A stretch of 64,000 bases of DNA from Candidatus Brocadia pituitae (GTDB lineage Bacteria > Planctomycetota > Brocadiia > Brocadiales > Brocadiaceae). Numbering within the stretch: position 1 is the stretch's first letter; each line of letters opens with the position of its first letter. Location: assembly GCA_017347445.1 (NCBI GenBank), contig AP021856.1, positions 1,062,613 through 1,126,612 on the forward strand. The letters run 5' to 3'. Both the position numbers and the translations under genes were made by a program. Positions 52,381 through 63,803 of this stretch are shown in pieces. A model generated the notes under the pieces. It saw nothing but the letters and a program-made list of their open reading frames with translations. It was not told the origin of the DNA and made no database searches.

Positions 52381-54933
52381 ATGCTTGCAAGCCAGTCAAT
52401 ATTCATTTTTATATTCCTGCTGATTGCTGGAATTGGAGTCCTTGTACTCTTTAAAAATCCGGCAAACGTCATCAATAAGAGATTTTGTATCTTCGCACAA
52501 GTCATAGCGGTCTGGATCTTTCTTATCTTTTTTTTGCTTCAGACCACAGATCCCGCATTGGCTACTTTCAGACTTCGTCTGGTTTTTTGTGCCGCGATCT
52601 TTATTCCCCCCGCCTTTTTCTCCTTTTCGTCCGTTTTCCCTACCCAGGAGGAAAGGTCTTTTGACCGATATTTGAACATCTCCTTTTTTGCCATAAGTGT
52701 TCTTCTTGTATTTTTTTCTTCCCATATTGTTCAGTCTGTGTACTTCGTGGAACAATTTCCCCAGGCTACGTATAATCCATTATTTCCTCTCTTCTGGCTC
52801 TATTTTATTGCTTGTATGACGTACTCCTTATATTCCCTTTACCGAAAAAGTATACGCTTTTATGGCATAAAGAGATTACAAGTCCAATATTTATACTTCG
52901 GGGTAGCGGTGTCTGTGTTTCTGGGCATCATCACAAATTTTCTCTTACCAATGTTTGGTGTATGGCAAGTTGAAGTGTTTGTCCCACTTGTGGCCGTTCC
53001 CATTCCGATTGCTGTCGCTTACGCTATTGTAAAGTACCATCTCATGGACATCAGCTTAGTAATCAAGCGAAGTACCGTTTACGCTGCTCTCTCCGTTACT
53101 CTCAGTATCATCTATTTTGCAGTTGGTTTTATCATGAGCAGGATACTGCCAGTATCAGAGTATACAGAGACGATCACGAACGTAGTTTCTATTATTGTAA
53201 TGATCTTAACCTTTGTGCCTGTCAGAGAATTAATTCAACATTTTATTGAGAATAGCTTATTCCGTACCAAGTACAGCTATCCGAAGATACTGAGTGGCTC
53301 TACGCTCATGTTTTCATCAATCCACGACTTAAACAGAATGCTCCGTTTTGCCATCCAATATTTATATGATTCCGTAGGTATCGAGAAAATAGGCATATTG
53401 ATACGGGATGAAAAAACCAACCGGTACCAAATGCAAGCAGCACTTAACATTCCTTCTCATAACACCATATTCCTTGACAGCCAGGATGCTGTAGTCGTTT
53501 GGCTCTGTAAAAATCGAACCGTTCTTTCCAAAGAGCAATTGAGCCGTTTTCGGCACACTGAGTATGACCGTTTGCTGGAAGAAACGTTGACGTCTCTGGA
53601 TGTTGATAGCTGCCTGCCGGTCCTTTTGGGGAACGATCTCTTTGGAATAATTCTTCTGGGGAGAAAAGTGAACAAAAAAGTATTTACCCAGGAAGATATT
53701 CAGATGTTTCTTGCGTTTTCCGGCCAATTGGCAATGGCTGCTCATAATGCCCGTCTCTATTCAGGATTGGATGAAGCGAAGACCTACCAGGACAATATCC
53801 TCCAAAGTTTACAATGCGGTGTGATTGCTGTAGATACTCATGAAGAAGTCACGATGATCAATCATGAGGCAAAAATAATCCTTGGTATGGAAAGTATTGG
53901 TTCTGATGGAACGATACTCACCGCCCTCAATAAGGATACGCACTATCTCCTGCAACATACCCTCAAGAATAATATAGACTATCGTGACATAGAAACATCT
54001 ATTGAGAGAGATGATAAAAAAATCCCGTGCGGAATAACCATAACTCAGCTAAAAACCGAGGCAGGAGAAAAACTTGGCGCGCTCATGATTCTAACTGACC
54101 TGACGGAACTGAAATTGCTCCAGGCAGAAAAGCAACATGCCGACCGACTAGCATTTCTTGGCGGACTCGCCTCGAATATCGCCCATGAGATAAAAAATCC
54201 CCTCGTAGCTATAAACACCTATTTTCAACTCCTCCCGTACAAAAAAGACGACGTGGAGTTTCACACCAACTTCCGTGAAATTGCAATAAAGGAGATCGGA
54301 AGGATCAACAGGATTATCGAAGATATGCTCAATCTGGCAAAACCTTCTCAGCCGGTCATACGGTATATAGATCCCCATTGCTGTGTTATGGACACCATAA
54401 ACCTGCTCCGGCACACGGCTGCAGACAAAGGTGTTGAGATAACTGTGGCGCTAGAAGAGAAACGATGCCAGATCATTGCAGATGAGGACAAGATAAAGCA
54501 AGTGCTCCTCAATATTATGCAAAATAGTCTGGACGCTTTATCGGAAAACGGCTGTGTTCAGGTGAGTACCCGTATTATAGACACGATTTCTGAATTCAGA
54601 ACAATGACAAAAGAACATCCATGCAGTATGTTCTTTTCCTTTGCCTCTCATCAGTTAGATCAATTCAATAGGCAATATTTTGTGGTAAAGGTCTCTGATA
54701 ACGGCACGGGGATCCCTGCAGAAAAGATTGCACACATCTTTGAGCCGTTTACTACGAATAAAGAAAAAGGCACAGGCCTTGGTCTTGCTATTGTGTATCG
54801 TATCATAAAGGATCATGAGGGATGTATCTATGTAAAAAGCAAAGAAGGAGCGGGAACAGATTTTTACATTAGTCTTCCGTTATGTAGCCTGAATCCTCTG
54901 GATGATATGAATCCTGGACAAAAAAGTGCGTAA
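52381..54933 (+). CDS. Multi-span sensor histidine kinase with GAF and PAS
   Basis: 850 residues. Eight or nine membrane helices (about 5-285) form a 7TM-type input domain. A GAF domain (about 330-455) and a PAS domain (about 470-580) follow. The HisKA motif is ASNIAHEIKNPLVAINTY near 600, and the ATPase has DNGTGIP and GTGLGLAIV. The layout resembles PrsK-type kinases of exosortase systems, but the match is not certain. It closes a same-strand run regulator-radical SAM-ketosynthase-kinase, so the NtrC-type protein may be its partner. Confidence 0.9.
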   Translation: MLASQSIFIFIFLLIAGIGVLVLFKNPANVINKRFCIFAQVIAVWIFLIFFLLQTTDPALATFRLRLVFCAAIFIPPAFFSFSSVFPTQEERSFDRYLNISFFAISVLLVFFSSHIVQSVYFVEQFPQATYNPLFPLFWLYFIACMTYSLYSLYRKSIRFYGIKRLQVQYLYFGVAVSVFLGIITNFLLPMFGVWQVEVFVPLVAVPIPIAVAYAIVKYHLMDISLVIKRSTVYAALSVTLSIIYFAVGFIMSRILPVSEYTETITNVVSIIVMILTFVPVRELIQHFIENSLFRTKYSYPKILSGSTLMFSSIHDLNRMLRFAIQYLYDSVGIEKIGILIRDEKTNRYQMQAALNIPSHNTIFLDSQDAVVVWLCKNRTVLSKEQLSRFRHTEYDRLLEETLTSLDVDSCLPVLLGNDLFGIILLGRKVNKKVFTQEDIQMFLAFSGQLAMAAHNARLYSGLDEAKTYQDNILQSLQCGVIAVDTHEEVTMINHEAKIILGMESIGSDGTILTALNKDTHYLLQHTLKNNIDYRDIETSIERDDKKIPCGITITQLKTEAGEKLGALMILTDLTELKLLQAEKQHADRLAFLGGLASNIAHEIKNPLVAINTYFQLLPYKKDDVEFHTNFREIAIKEIGRINRIIEDMLNLAKPSQPVIRYIDPHCCVMDTINLLRHTAADKGVEITVALEEKRCQIIADEDKIKQVLLNIMQNSLDALSENGCVQVSTRIIDTISEFRTMTKEHPCSMFFSFASHQLDQFNRQYFVVKVSDNGTGIPAEKIAHIFEPFTTNKEKGTGLGLAIVYRIIKDHEGCIYVKSKEGAGTDFYISLPLCSLNPLDDMNPGQKSA

Positions 54934-55068
54934 TAAGGTAGTTTTTGAAAAATAATACCCACAGATCATTGATATTGTGGTAGGGGTAGGTTTCAAACCT
55001 GCCCTTACAAAGCGACGGTATACTATTGCCGCTATTAAAATTTTTCTAAAAAGTAGATGATAACATTT

Positions 55069-57141
55069 TTATAAGTGTTTCCTTAAGGCAGCGATATCAG
55101 TCAGGAACCGTTCGTTGGAATACTTTCCCTTTTTTACCACCAGGGAGACACAGTGGTTTAACTTTTTCTTGTCTGCCTGAGTCAAATCCTTTGCAGTAAT
55201 CACGATGATGGGAATGGTGTTCGTCTCCGGTGATGTTTTTAATTTATCCACAACATCAAAACCATTTACCTCCGGCATCATCAGATCCAGGAGAATCATG
55301 TCCGGTTTGTGGAGAAAGGCCTTGTCAATCCCCTCCTTGCCTCCGGAAGCCTGCAATACCTCATATCCTTCTGCGCTGAGGAGGGTATTGAGTAATTCGA
55401 CCGACTTGGGGTCGTCGTCAACAATCAATATCTTCGAGTGTGAGTTGTTAACCCTGGGGAGCAATCCATATGAAGAGAGTTTTGACAAGAGTTCGTTTCT
55501 GCTTACCGGTTTGCTGAGATAATCTGTTGCACCCAGCCCAAAGCCAATATCCTTATTATCTACCAGAGAAATGACCAAGACAGGGATATCTTTCACCTCG
55601 GTATCCTCTTTCAGTTCTTTTAGTACCTCCCATCCGTCCTTTTTGGGAAGCATGATGTCCAGGGTAATGGCAAATGGTTTGAATTTTCTTGCCTTTTGCA
55701 GTGCGTCCTCCCCGTCGAATGCAGTAATGGTCTGATACCCTGATTTGTTTAAAAAGACGCACAATAGCTCGCTCGTCTTAGGGTCGTCTTCTACCACCAG
55801 AATCGTCTCATGGCTTGCAGGTCTCTCTGATAAAGAATGGATGCGTCCCTTTTCTGTTCTGGCGTCTCTGTTTACCGGGAGGGTGAAGAAAAAGACGCTG
55901 CCGGCTCCCACCGTACTCTGAAAGCCTATGGTGCCGCCATGCATCTCAACCAATTTCTTTGTGAGGGCAAGGCCCAGCCCTGTTCCTTCATATTTGCGGG
56001 AGTAAGAGCTGTCGACCTGCGAAAATTCCACAAATATTTTCGGATAATGCTCGGAAGCTATCCCGATGCCCGTATCGGTAACTTTAACTTCGATACCGTT
56101 GTTTTCTTTTTTCAGGGACGTGGTCTGAAGCGTAATCTTTCCTTTTTCCGGGGTAAATTTAATGGCGTTGGAAAGCAGATTATACAATATTTGTTTGAAC
56201 TTGGTAGGGTCGGCAACAAGGCGGTCGCCGGGGTCGTGTATCGTGGTTTCAATGGTGAGCGACTTTTTACTTGCAAGACCTTTCAGGGTGATTAAGACGG
56301 CATCTATCGCCTTGCCGAGCTCAAATTCTTCATATTTTAATTCTAGTTTGCCCGACTCCACTTTTGAGAGATCCAGGATGTCATTGATCATCTGTAACAG
56401 GTGCTGGCCACTGCTATGAATGTCTATAACGAAATCCGACTGCTCTTCATTTAAATCACCGCACAGTTTGTCCCGAAGGACTTCGGCAAAACCAATAATT
56501 GCATTTAATGGAGTGCGCAGCTCGTGTGACATATTGGCGAGAAACTCGCTTTTGGCCTTGTTTGCCGCCTCGATCTTTTTGTTTTGCAGCTCGGTAAGTC
56601 TGACCTTTTCCTCAAGTGCGGCGTGATAACTGTGGATGTAGGCATCCATAGCCAGTTGCATATCCAGGTTCATAATCTTGTCCATGACCAGGATATAGTC
56701 CGTCATCTTCTCTGGCTGGCCTTTATAGGTTTCAATGATAAGCGGGAAGATCAGCCGGTGGTAGAGGCAGTATGCGCCGATATACCAGTTGGGATGCAGG
56801 TCTATGCGATCATGAGTTTTTCCCACGTTTAAACGATGTTCAAAGTATTGTTTGTCATAATTTCCCGCGGTTAGCATTAGGAGATATTCCTTCTGCGTGC
56901 GTTTAACCTCCTTGATCGTATCGTCATCAGATAAAAAAGCCCGGGTTTTTTCGAATCGGAGGAGGTGATGGTAAAACTTGCTTATAATAGTGTCTGCATG
57001 CTGATGAATAAGGTCGTTTAATTCCTTTAACAAAACGACATCTCTCTCGGTAAAATCCAGATACTCTTTACGGGTTTGACGTTCCTGTTCACTCAGGCTT
57101 ACGTCATTCATAGGCATGATATGTTCTTCCATAAGCAACAC
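55069..57141 (-). CDS. Globin-coupled hybrid histidine kinase with two receivers
   Basis: 690 residues. Residues about 20-175 are a globin-coupled-sensor (protoglobin-like) domain with proximal histidine H110 in [19 protein letters not shown]. HisKA carries H206 in [17 protein letters not shown], and HATPase contains TDTGIGIA and [12 protein letters not shown]. Two receiver domains follow, with acceptor aspartates in [13 protein letters not shown] and [13 protein letters not shown]. It likely senses O2, NO or another heme ligand and passes phosphate through the receivers. Soluble. Single gene. Confidence 0.92.
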   Translation of the reverse strand: MLLMEEHIMPMNDVSLSEQERQTRKEYLDFTERDVVLLKELNDLIHQHADTIISKFYHHLLRFEKTRAFLSDDDTIKEVKRTQKEYLLMLTAGNYDKQYFEHRLNVGKTHDRIDLHPNWYIGAYCLYHRLIFPLIIETYKGQPEKMTDYILVMDKIMNLDMQLAMDAYIHSYHAALEEKVRLTELQNKKIEAANKAKSEFLANMSHELRTPLNAIIGFAEVLRDKLCGDLNEEQSDFVIDIHSSGQHLLQMINDILDLSKVESGKLELKYEEFELGKAIDAVLITLKGLASKKSLTIETTIHDPGDRLVADPTKFKQILYNLLSNAIKFTPEKGKITLQTTSLKKENNGIEVKVTDTGIGIASEHYPKIFVEFSQVDSSYSRKYEGTGLGLALTKKLVEMHGGTIGFQSTVGAGSVFFFTLPVNRDARTEKGRIHSLSERPASHETILVVEDDPKTSELLCVFLNKSGYQTITAFDGEDALQKARKFKPFAITLDIMLPKKDGWEVLKELKEDTEVKDIPVLVISLVDNKDIGFGLGATDYLSKPVSRNELLSKLSSYGLLPRVNNSHSKILIVDDDPKSVELLNTLLSAEGYEVLQASGGKEGIDKAFLHKPDMILLDLMMPEVNGFDVVDKLKTSPETNTIPIIVITAKDLTQADKKKLNHCVSLVVKKGKYSNERFLTDIAALRKHL

Positions 57142-58451
57142 CGATACAATTAAATTTTCCGTTTTTCTTGGTTACCCAAACAGAGACGTTACTTCTGCCT
57201 CTTCGAAACACTGATCTGCGGCATGATGATTATTTTCTCAGTTGTCCATTTCCAAATACTACAAATTTGTACGTGGTGAGCTCTGCAAGCCCCATGGGTC
57301 CGCGGGCATGGAGTTTGTCTGTGCTGATGCCAATCTCCGCACCCATACCAAATTCATAGCCGTCGGTGAAACGTGTTGAGGCATTGACGTACACGGCTGC
57401 CGAATCAACCTCTTTGGCGAATTTCAGGGCATGATTGACATGGTCGGTGACAATGGCATCGGAATGACTTGATCCATATTGAGTTATATGAGCGATGGCA
57501 TCGTCAATCGTAGTCACCACTTTTACGTTGAGGTTCAGGTCAAGGTATTCATGGTAATAATCGTCTTCGCTGGCATGTTGTATATTGTCTAACATGCTGC
57601 ATGTCTTGTTGCAACCCCTGATTTCTACACCGGCATCGTGCAGTTTTTTTGCCACGTGTGGCAAAAAAACTGATGCAATCTTTTCATGCACCAGCATCGT
57701 CTCCATGGCGTTACAGGTAGCGGGGCGTTGTACCTTTGCGTTGAAGCAGATCTCCCCGGCCATGGTGATATTGGCAAATTCATCCACATAGGTATGACAC
57801 ACCCCTTTGTAATGCTTGATGACGGGTATGGTTGATTTATCCACTACCGTGCGGATAAGCGCCTCGCCGCCTCTGGGAATAACGACGTCCACGTACCGGT
57901 CTGCCTTGAGTAAAAAGTCGATGGCTTCACGCCCGGTAACCTCCACAAGCTGGATGCACCGCGGGTCCAATCCCGCTTTTTCCAGAGCAGAGGTGAGGAT
58001 CTTGTAAATGGCAATATTTGAATGGATTGATTCCTTCCCGCCGCGCAGGATAACGGCATTTCCCGCTTTTAAACACAACGATGCTGCATCAGCGGTAACG
58101 TTGGGGCGGGATTCATAAATAATGGCAATGACACCGAGAGGCACCCGTACTTTCTGAATTTGCAACCCGTTTGGACGGGTGTGTCCCCCCAGGAGTTCAC
58201 CAACAGGATCGGCAAGCTGGATGATTTGCCGGACGCCTTCTGCCATGCCCTGAATACGGCTGTCGGTGAGGCGGAGGCGGTCGATCATGGCCGCAGACAG
58301 CCCGGTTTTTTGCGCCGCTAAAATATCCTTTTCATTTTCTGCCTTGAGTACAGATGCTGAAGAAAGAATACCTTCGGAAATAGAGTGAAGTGCAGTGTTT
58401 TTTGTGGTGGTGCTTGCTGAGGCAATGGATCGTGATGCGGTCTTTGCATGT

Positions 58452-60541
<2,090 letters not shown>

Positions 60542-60603
60542 TCAATTACCTTGTGTCTCAGTGTTTCTGAGATCATGTTGTCAAACAAATGTCGGAGAAC
60601 AAA

Positions 60604-61593
60604 ATGAGGATAAAGATAACCCTCTCAGCAGAGAAGTCCGGCATCATCGACTTCAATTACCAGCACCAGATACAGGCCGTCATTTATGGTTTTTTGTATC
60701 GATCGAACCCTGACTATGCCCAGTGGCTTCACCAGCAGGGTTTTGTTTACAAAAAAGACAAGCGGTTCAAGCTCTTTGTCTTTTCGGGTATCATATTCAA
60801 CGGCAAGATCAAAAGCATCAGTTCAAACCGTTCAAACGGCCTAAACAACTTAAACCGTTCAAACCGTTTAAACAGCTTAAACGGTTTAAACGGCTCAAAC
60901 GGCTTGAGCGGCTTCTCTTTCAGCGGCTCTAAAAACTCCCCCTTCACCTTCTCCTTTCAGATCGCATCGCCGGTTGATCAATTCATTCAACATCTGATAG
61001 ACGGCATATTCCGTGAAGGGAATGAAATAACACTGGGGCGGCAGCAGGTAATCATTGATCGCGTAGAAACCCTCCCGGATCCTTTAAACGGCTCAAACGA
61101 CTCAAACAGCTCAAACAGTTCAAACAGCTTGAACAGCTTGAACAGCTTGAACGGCTTAAACGGCTTCAACGGTTTAAGCGGCTTGAACTGTTCATTATTA
61201 AAACCCTTAGAATCCCCCATCTTCATCAAAAAACCTATGCCTGCAGGGCAACGGGATATCTACTTATTTCCGGGTGATGCGGGTTATGAAGAACTCCTCA
61301 ATCAAAACCTCTTGCACAAGTTCGAAACCCTTTACGGCAAGCCCTTTGAAGGCGAACCGGTAAAATTCAATTTTCAGCCTGAGCAACTTGAGCGGTTTGA
61401 ACGGCTTAAACCGCTTAAACCTAAGGTAGTTAAATCCTTCAAAATCTTTAAAAACGGAAAGATAACCGGCGAAATAAAAGGCACACTACATCCCTTTACA
61501 GTAACAGGCCCAAACAAATTAATCAGGATTGGCCTGGAATGTGGCTTTGGGCAAAATAACAGCATGGGATGCGGATATGTAGAAGTCATTTAA
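60604..61593 (+). CDS. cas6: Cas6 crRNA endoribonuclease with repeat-encoded insertions
   Basis: 329 residues from the ATG at 60604 (GGAG seven bases upstream; the ATG five codons earlier is less well placed). The N-terminal ferredoxin-like fold (MRIKITLSAEKSG, then YQHQIQAVIYGFLYRSN) and the glycine-rich C-terminal ECGFGQNNSMGCGYVEV identify Cas6, which cuts CRISPR transcripts. Typical relatives have about 250 residues. The surplus is two Ser/Gly/Arg-Leu/Ser-Asn triplet tracts (residues about 73-102 and 160-195) encoded by 9-bp DNA repeats. A third repeat tract (about 261-273) is read in another frame as QLERFERLKPLKP. All fall where loops are expected, so the enzyme may still fold. Confidence 0.88.
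   Translation: MRIKITLSAEKSGIIDFNYQHQIQAVIYGFLYRSNPDYAQWLHQQGFVYKKDKRFKLFVFSGIIFNGKIKSISSNRSNGLNNLNRSNRLNSLNGLNGSNGLSGFSFSGSKNSPFTFSFQIASPVDQFIQHLIDGIFREGNEITLGRQQVIIDRVETLPDPLNGSNDSNSSNSSNSLNSLNSLNGLNGFNGLSGLNCSLLKPLESPIFIKKPMPAGQRDIYLFPGDAGYEELLNQNLLHKFETLYGKPFEGEPVKFNFQPEQLERFERLKPLKPKVVKSFKIFKNGKITGEIKGTLHPFTVTGPNKLIRIGLECGFGQNNSMGCGYVEVI
60820..60909 (+). repeat. 9-bp tandem array 1, inside cas6
   Basis: Ten units in exact 9-base register, for example CGTTCAAAC, AGCTTAAAC, GGTTTAAAC and GGCTCAAAC. Each encodes a three-residue unit ending in Asn (the last in Ser). Confidence 0.92.
61081..61188 (+). repeat. 9-bp tandem array 2, inside cas6
   Basis: Twelve units in exact register and in the same codon phase as array 1. 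Three identical AGCTTGAAC units in a row suggest recent slippage or unequal exchange. Confidence 0.92.
61385..61420 (+). repeat. 9-bp tandem array 3, inside cas6, other codon phase
   Basis: Four units (AACTTGAGC, GGTTTGAAC, GGCTTAAAC, CGCTTAAAC) shifted by one base against the codons, so the protein reads Leu-Glu-Arg/Leu-Lys-Pro type triplets. Confidence 0.85.
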
Positions 61594-61643
61594 GCGGGAT
61601 TCCCCTCTATCAAGAGAAGCGAGGGGTATAAGGGTTGACTTTG

Positions 61644-61745
61644 GAAAGAATCATAGCATTTTAGGGCAAGATATCGAATGTAGAACAAGGAATATTGAAT
61701 TTCGAAAGGTAAAAACTTAATAATTCGACATTTTTTGTTCGATAT
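61644..61745 (+). repeat. Dispersed 100-base repeat, copy B
   Basis: Counterpart of 39658-39757 in the same orientation, with matching blocks GAATATTGAATTTCGAA and ATAATTCGA. It lies just downstream of cas6. Confidence 0.7.
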
Positions 61746-61835
61746 TCGATATTTAATTACATTCAAATTGAATTAACTTCTTAAGTTAACGCCTATGGGG
61801 GTTAGGGATGTGCTACAGGATGTTTTTGCAGATGA

Positions 61836-61915
61836 TGCCCGAAGGGCAGAAAGAGCATAGCCAGGGGTGAAGCCCCTGGAAAAAAACATATTACAAGACA
61901 TAGCCCCAAAGGGGC
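61836..61915. repeat. REP-like cluster of three short hairpins
   Basis: TGCCC-GAA-GGGCA (61836-61848), CCAGGGG-TGAAG-CCCCTGG (61861-61879) and GCCCC-AAA-GGGGC (61903-61915). This triple arrangement, with ACATATTACAAGACAT between the second and third, resembles mobile intergenic repeats of many environmental bacteria. Confidence 0.65.
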
Positions 61916-61977
61916 GAAAGGAAAAGGGAATTCGTGTGGCTGGTACATGCATGTATTGTTAATGACACGAGGTAGTT

Positions 61978-62193
61978 ATGAGACTGGATAAAGGACAGAT
62001 TGAAGTAGTGGACGATAAGGTTGCAGAAATACTCCGGAAAAAGACGGGTCAGGAGCGTTTAGAAATGGTATGGGACTCCTGGAATTTTTTTTATCGGGTG
62101 GTTGTGGCTTCCTTAAAGAATAGCCATCCTGAATGGACGCAGGAACAGATTCAAAAAGAGATAGCAAGACGGGTATTGTATGGAACAAAGTGA
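61978..62193 (+). CDS. Small protein, likely partner of the nucleotidyltransferase
   Basis: 71 residues, helical, with MVWDSWNFFYRVVVASLKNS and WTQEQIQKEIARRVLYG. Small proteins of this kind regularly sit directly upstream of nucleotidyltransferase-fold genes as in toxin-antitoxin-like pairs. It overlaps the next start by 14 bases, so the two are coupled. It lies within the cas operon, after cas6. Confidence 0.72.
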   Translation: MRLDKGQIEVVDDKVAEILRKKTGQERLEMVWDSWNFFYRVVVASLKNSHPEWTQEQIQKEIARRVLYGTK

Positions 62194-62743
62194 ACTCATG
62201 AGATTAATGGTACAGGCATTAGCATCCCTGGAAATACCGTATATGATTACCGGTTCCATGGCATCGGCATACTATGGCGAACCTCGTTTTACCAGAGACA
62301 TTGATGTCGTCGCTGAATTGAAAGAAGATCAGGTTGACGAGTTTGTAAAATTTTTCCCGGAGGATCAATTCTATTGCGATAAAGATATGATAAAGACAGA
62401 GATAAAAAGACGCGGTCAATTTAATATTATTCATTCCATTTCAGGATTAAAAATAGACATTATCTTAACAAAAGAAACTCCTTTTTCTAAAACTGAATTT
62501 TCCAGGAGAAAAAGAGAGCCCCTCTTTTCAGATACAGAAGCGCACTTTGCTGCACCAGAGGATGTGATCATCAAAAAGATGGATTTCTACAGGCAGGGCG
62601 GTTCTGAAAAACACCTCCGGGACATTACTGGCATCCTCAAGATATCGGGCGACATCATAGACATGGATTACATTACCCAATGGGCAGATAGATTAGGCCT
62701 TCATGAAATCTGGGATGCGGTAGTAAAACGGGTAAAGGAGTGA
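62180..62743 (+). CDS. Nucleotidyltransferase-fold protein (possible toxin)
   Basis: 187 residues. The motif TGSMASAYYGEPRFTRDIDVV (the GS...DID nucleotidyltransferase core) lies at about 21-41, with a third acidic residue likely in LKIDIILTKE. This matches the DUF6036-like/AbiEii-related group, some of which act as toxins or defence proteins by transferring nucleotides. It overlaps the small gene upstream. The position between cas6 and cas8 suggests insertion of a module into the cas operon. Confidence 0.8.
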   Translation: MEQSELMRLMVQALASLEIPYMITGSMASAYYGEPRFTRDIDVVAELKEDQVDEFVKFFPEDQFYCDKDMIKTEIKRRGQFNIIHSISGLKIDIILTKETPFSKTEFSRRKREPLFSDTEAHFAAPEDVIIKKMDFYRQGGSEKHLRDITGILKISGDIIDMDYITQWADRLGLHEIWDAVVKRVKE

Positions 62744-62823
62744 TAGTTTCGCCACGAATGAACCCGAATAGGCACGAATAGAGCTGTAGGGACAGGGTTA
62801 GAACAGGGATGAGCACAGGAGGA

Positions 62824-62849
62824 CAGGATAAAATATCCCGTTTATCCTG
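62824..62849. repeat. Short inverted repeat CAGGATAAA/TTTATCCTG
   Basis: CAGGATAAA (62824-62832) and TTTATCCTG (62841-62849), with an eight-base loop. One of the common intergenic CAGGAT-type repeats, related in style to the ACAGATT repeat at 7841. Confidence 0.5.
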
Positions 62850-62957
62850 CACATCCATGTTCGAAAAGATCGCTGAAATAAAATACCCTTTCATGTAATT
62901 CAAAGTATGTTTTTGTATAGGGAATATTTACACAAAAGGTAACAGGAAAGGCTTTAT

Positions 62958-63140
62958 TGATAAAGGAGAATCTCCCAATCATCCAGATTGTCGGCTTACC
63001 TGGCGCCGGGACACCACTCTGGGAAAAAGATTATCAAAGAAGTTGAATTTGCCGATATTAGGATTGATACAACAAAGTTCACCCAGGATGAAGTCTGTAA
63101 AACGATTATGAGAAAATTAAAGTTGTATACACTCAAATAA
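62958..63140 (+). pseudogene. Dead P-loop kinase fragment
   Basis: Three overlapping pieces in three frames: IQIVGLPGAGT, then TTLGKRLSKKLNLPILGL, then DTTKFTQDEVCKTIMRKLKLYTLK ending at a TAA. Together they look like a small nucleotide-kinase or AAA-type P-loop protein with the Walker lysine region out of frame. At least two shifts are needed, so it is not functional. Confidence 0.55.
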
Positions 63141-63150
63141 TTTTATTCAC

Positions 63151-63228
63151 GGTTTGAACCGTTTGAACTGTTTCCCAGGCATAAACTGCTTGAACTGCTT
63201 GAACGGTTTAAACGGCTTAAACGGTTTA
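63151..63228 (+). repeat. 9-bp tandem array 4, intergenic
   Basis: Six clear units (GGTTTGAAC, CGTTTGAAC, TGCTTGAAC twice, GGTTTAAAC, GGCTTAAAC), interrupted by a degenerate stretch at 63169-63186. It lies directly between the dead kinase and the four-helix-bundle gene. Confidence 0.88.
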
Positions 63229-63244
63229 TTATAAGGAGCCAACC

Positions 63245-63688
63245 ATGTACTTTGAAGATCTTGAAGTCTGGAAATTAGCAAGAGGATTGACGAATAAGAT
63301 TTACAAGATCACATCTACCGGCGCATTTTCAAAAGATTATGGACTAAGAGACCAAATCCGCCGTGCCTCTGTTTCAGTCATGTCAAACATATCTGAAGGA
63401 CACGAACGAGGAGGCAATCAGGAGTTCATTCAATTTTTATCAATTGCAAAAGGGTCAAGTGGAGAAGTGCGCAGTCAGATATACGTTGCTTCTGATCAAG
63501 GCTATATTGATCAGAATGAAAGTGAGCGATTACTTGATGACTTTAAAAAACTGTCAATTATGATAAACAACTTCATGGCTCACCTGAAAGGGAGCCGGTA
63601 CAAAGGCTCAAAGTACAAAATGCCAGAGCGAAAGAGTACGAAAGAAACATTAGATGAAATAATGAAGAAGATAAATAAGAAAGATTAA
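63245..63688 (+). CDS. Four-helix bundle protein (23S rRNA IVP family)
   Basis: 147 residues. The opening FEDLEVWKLARGLTNKIYKI, then LRDQIRRASVSVMSNISEGHERG and FIQFLSIAKGSSGEVRSQIYVA, match the four-helix-bundle family first seen in 23S rRNA intervening sequences. Function is unknown, but such genes often travel between other loci. The last 30 residues are Lys/Ser-rich. AAGGAG precedes the ATG by seven bases. It is bracketed by 9-bp repeat arrays 4 and 5. Confidence 0.9.
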   Translation: MYFEDLEVWKLARGLTNKIYKITSTGAFSKDYGLRDQIRRASVSVMSNISEGHERGGNQEFIQFLSIAKGSSGEVRSQIYVASDQGYIDQNESERLLDDFKKLSIMINNFMAHLKGSRYKGSKYKMPERKSTKETLDEIMKKINKKD

Positions 63689-63708
63689 TTCGTTCAATTA
63701 GTTTAACC

Positions 63709-63780
63709 CGTTTAAACGGCTTAAACAGTTTGAACAGTTTGAACCGCTTTTTCGGCTTGAACGGTTTAAACGGCTTGAAC
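63709..63780 (+). repeat. 9-bp tandem array 5, intergenic
   Basis: Eight units (CGTTTAAAC, GGCTTAAAC, AGTTTGAAC twice, CGCTTTTTC, GGCTTGAAC, GGTTTAAAC, GGCTTGAAC), with weaker copies upstream from 63691. It ends 24 bases before a short cas8-like start. Confidence 0.9.
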
Positions 63781-63803
63781 CATTATTTTTACCGGAGGTA
63801 CTC

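Larger units (their letters stand above)
61594..61977. other. Intergenic region with repeats, no gene
   Basis: About 380 bases between cas6 and a small gene. It holds the 100-base dispersed repeat copy B (61644-61745) and a REP-like triple hairpin (61836-61915). Confidence 0.55.

Noticed and set aside
60723-61229. Lys/Phe/Leu/Pro-rich open frames on both strands over cas6
   Set aside because: They are other-phase readings of the 9-bp repeat arrays, which are free of stops in several frames. They have no ribosome sites.
60820-63780. The 9-bp arrays as a CRISPR array
   Set aside because: Units are adjacent 9-mers with no spacers and no 25-40 base repeats. No CRISPR array is visible in the window.
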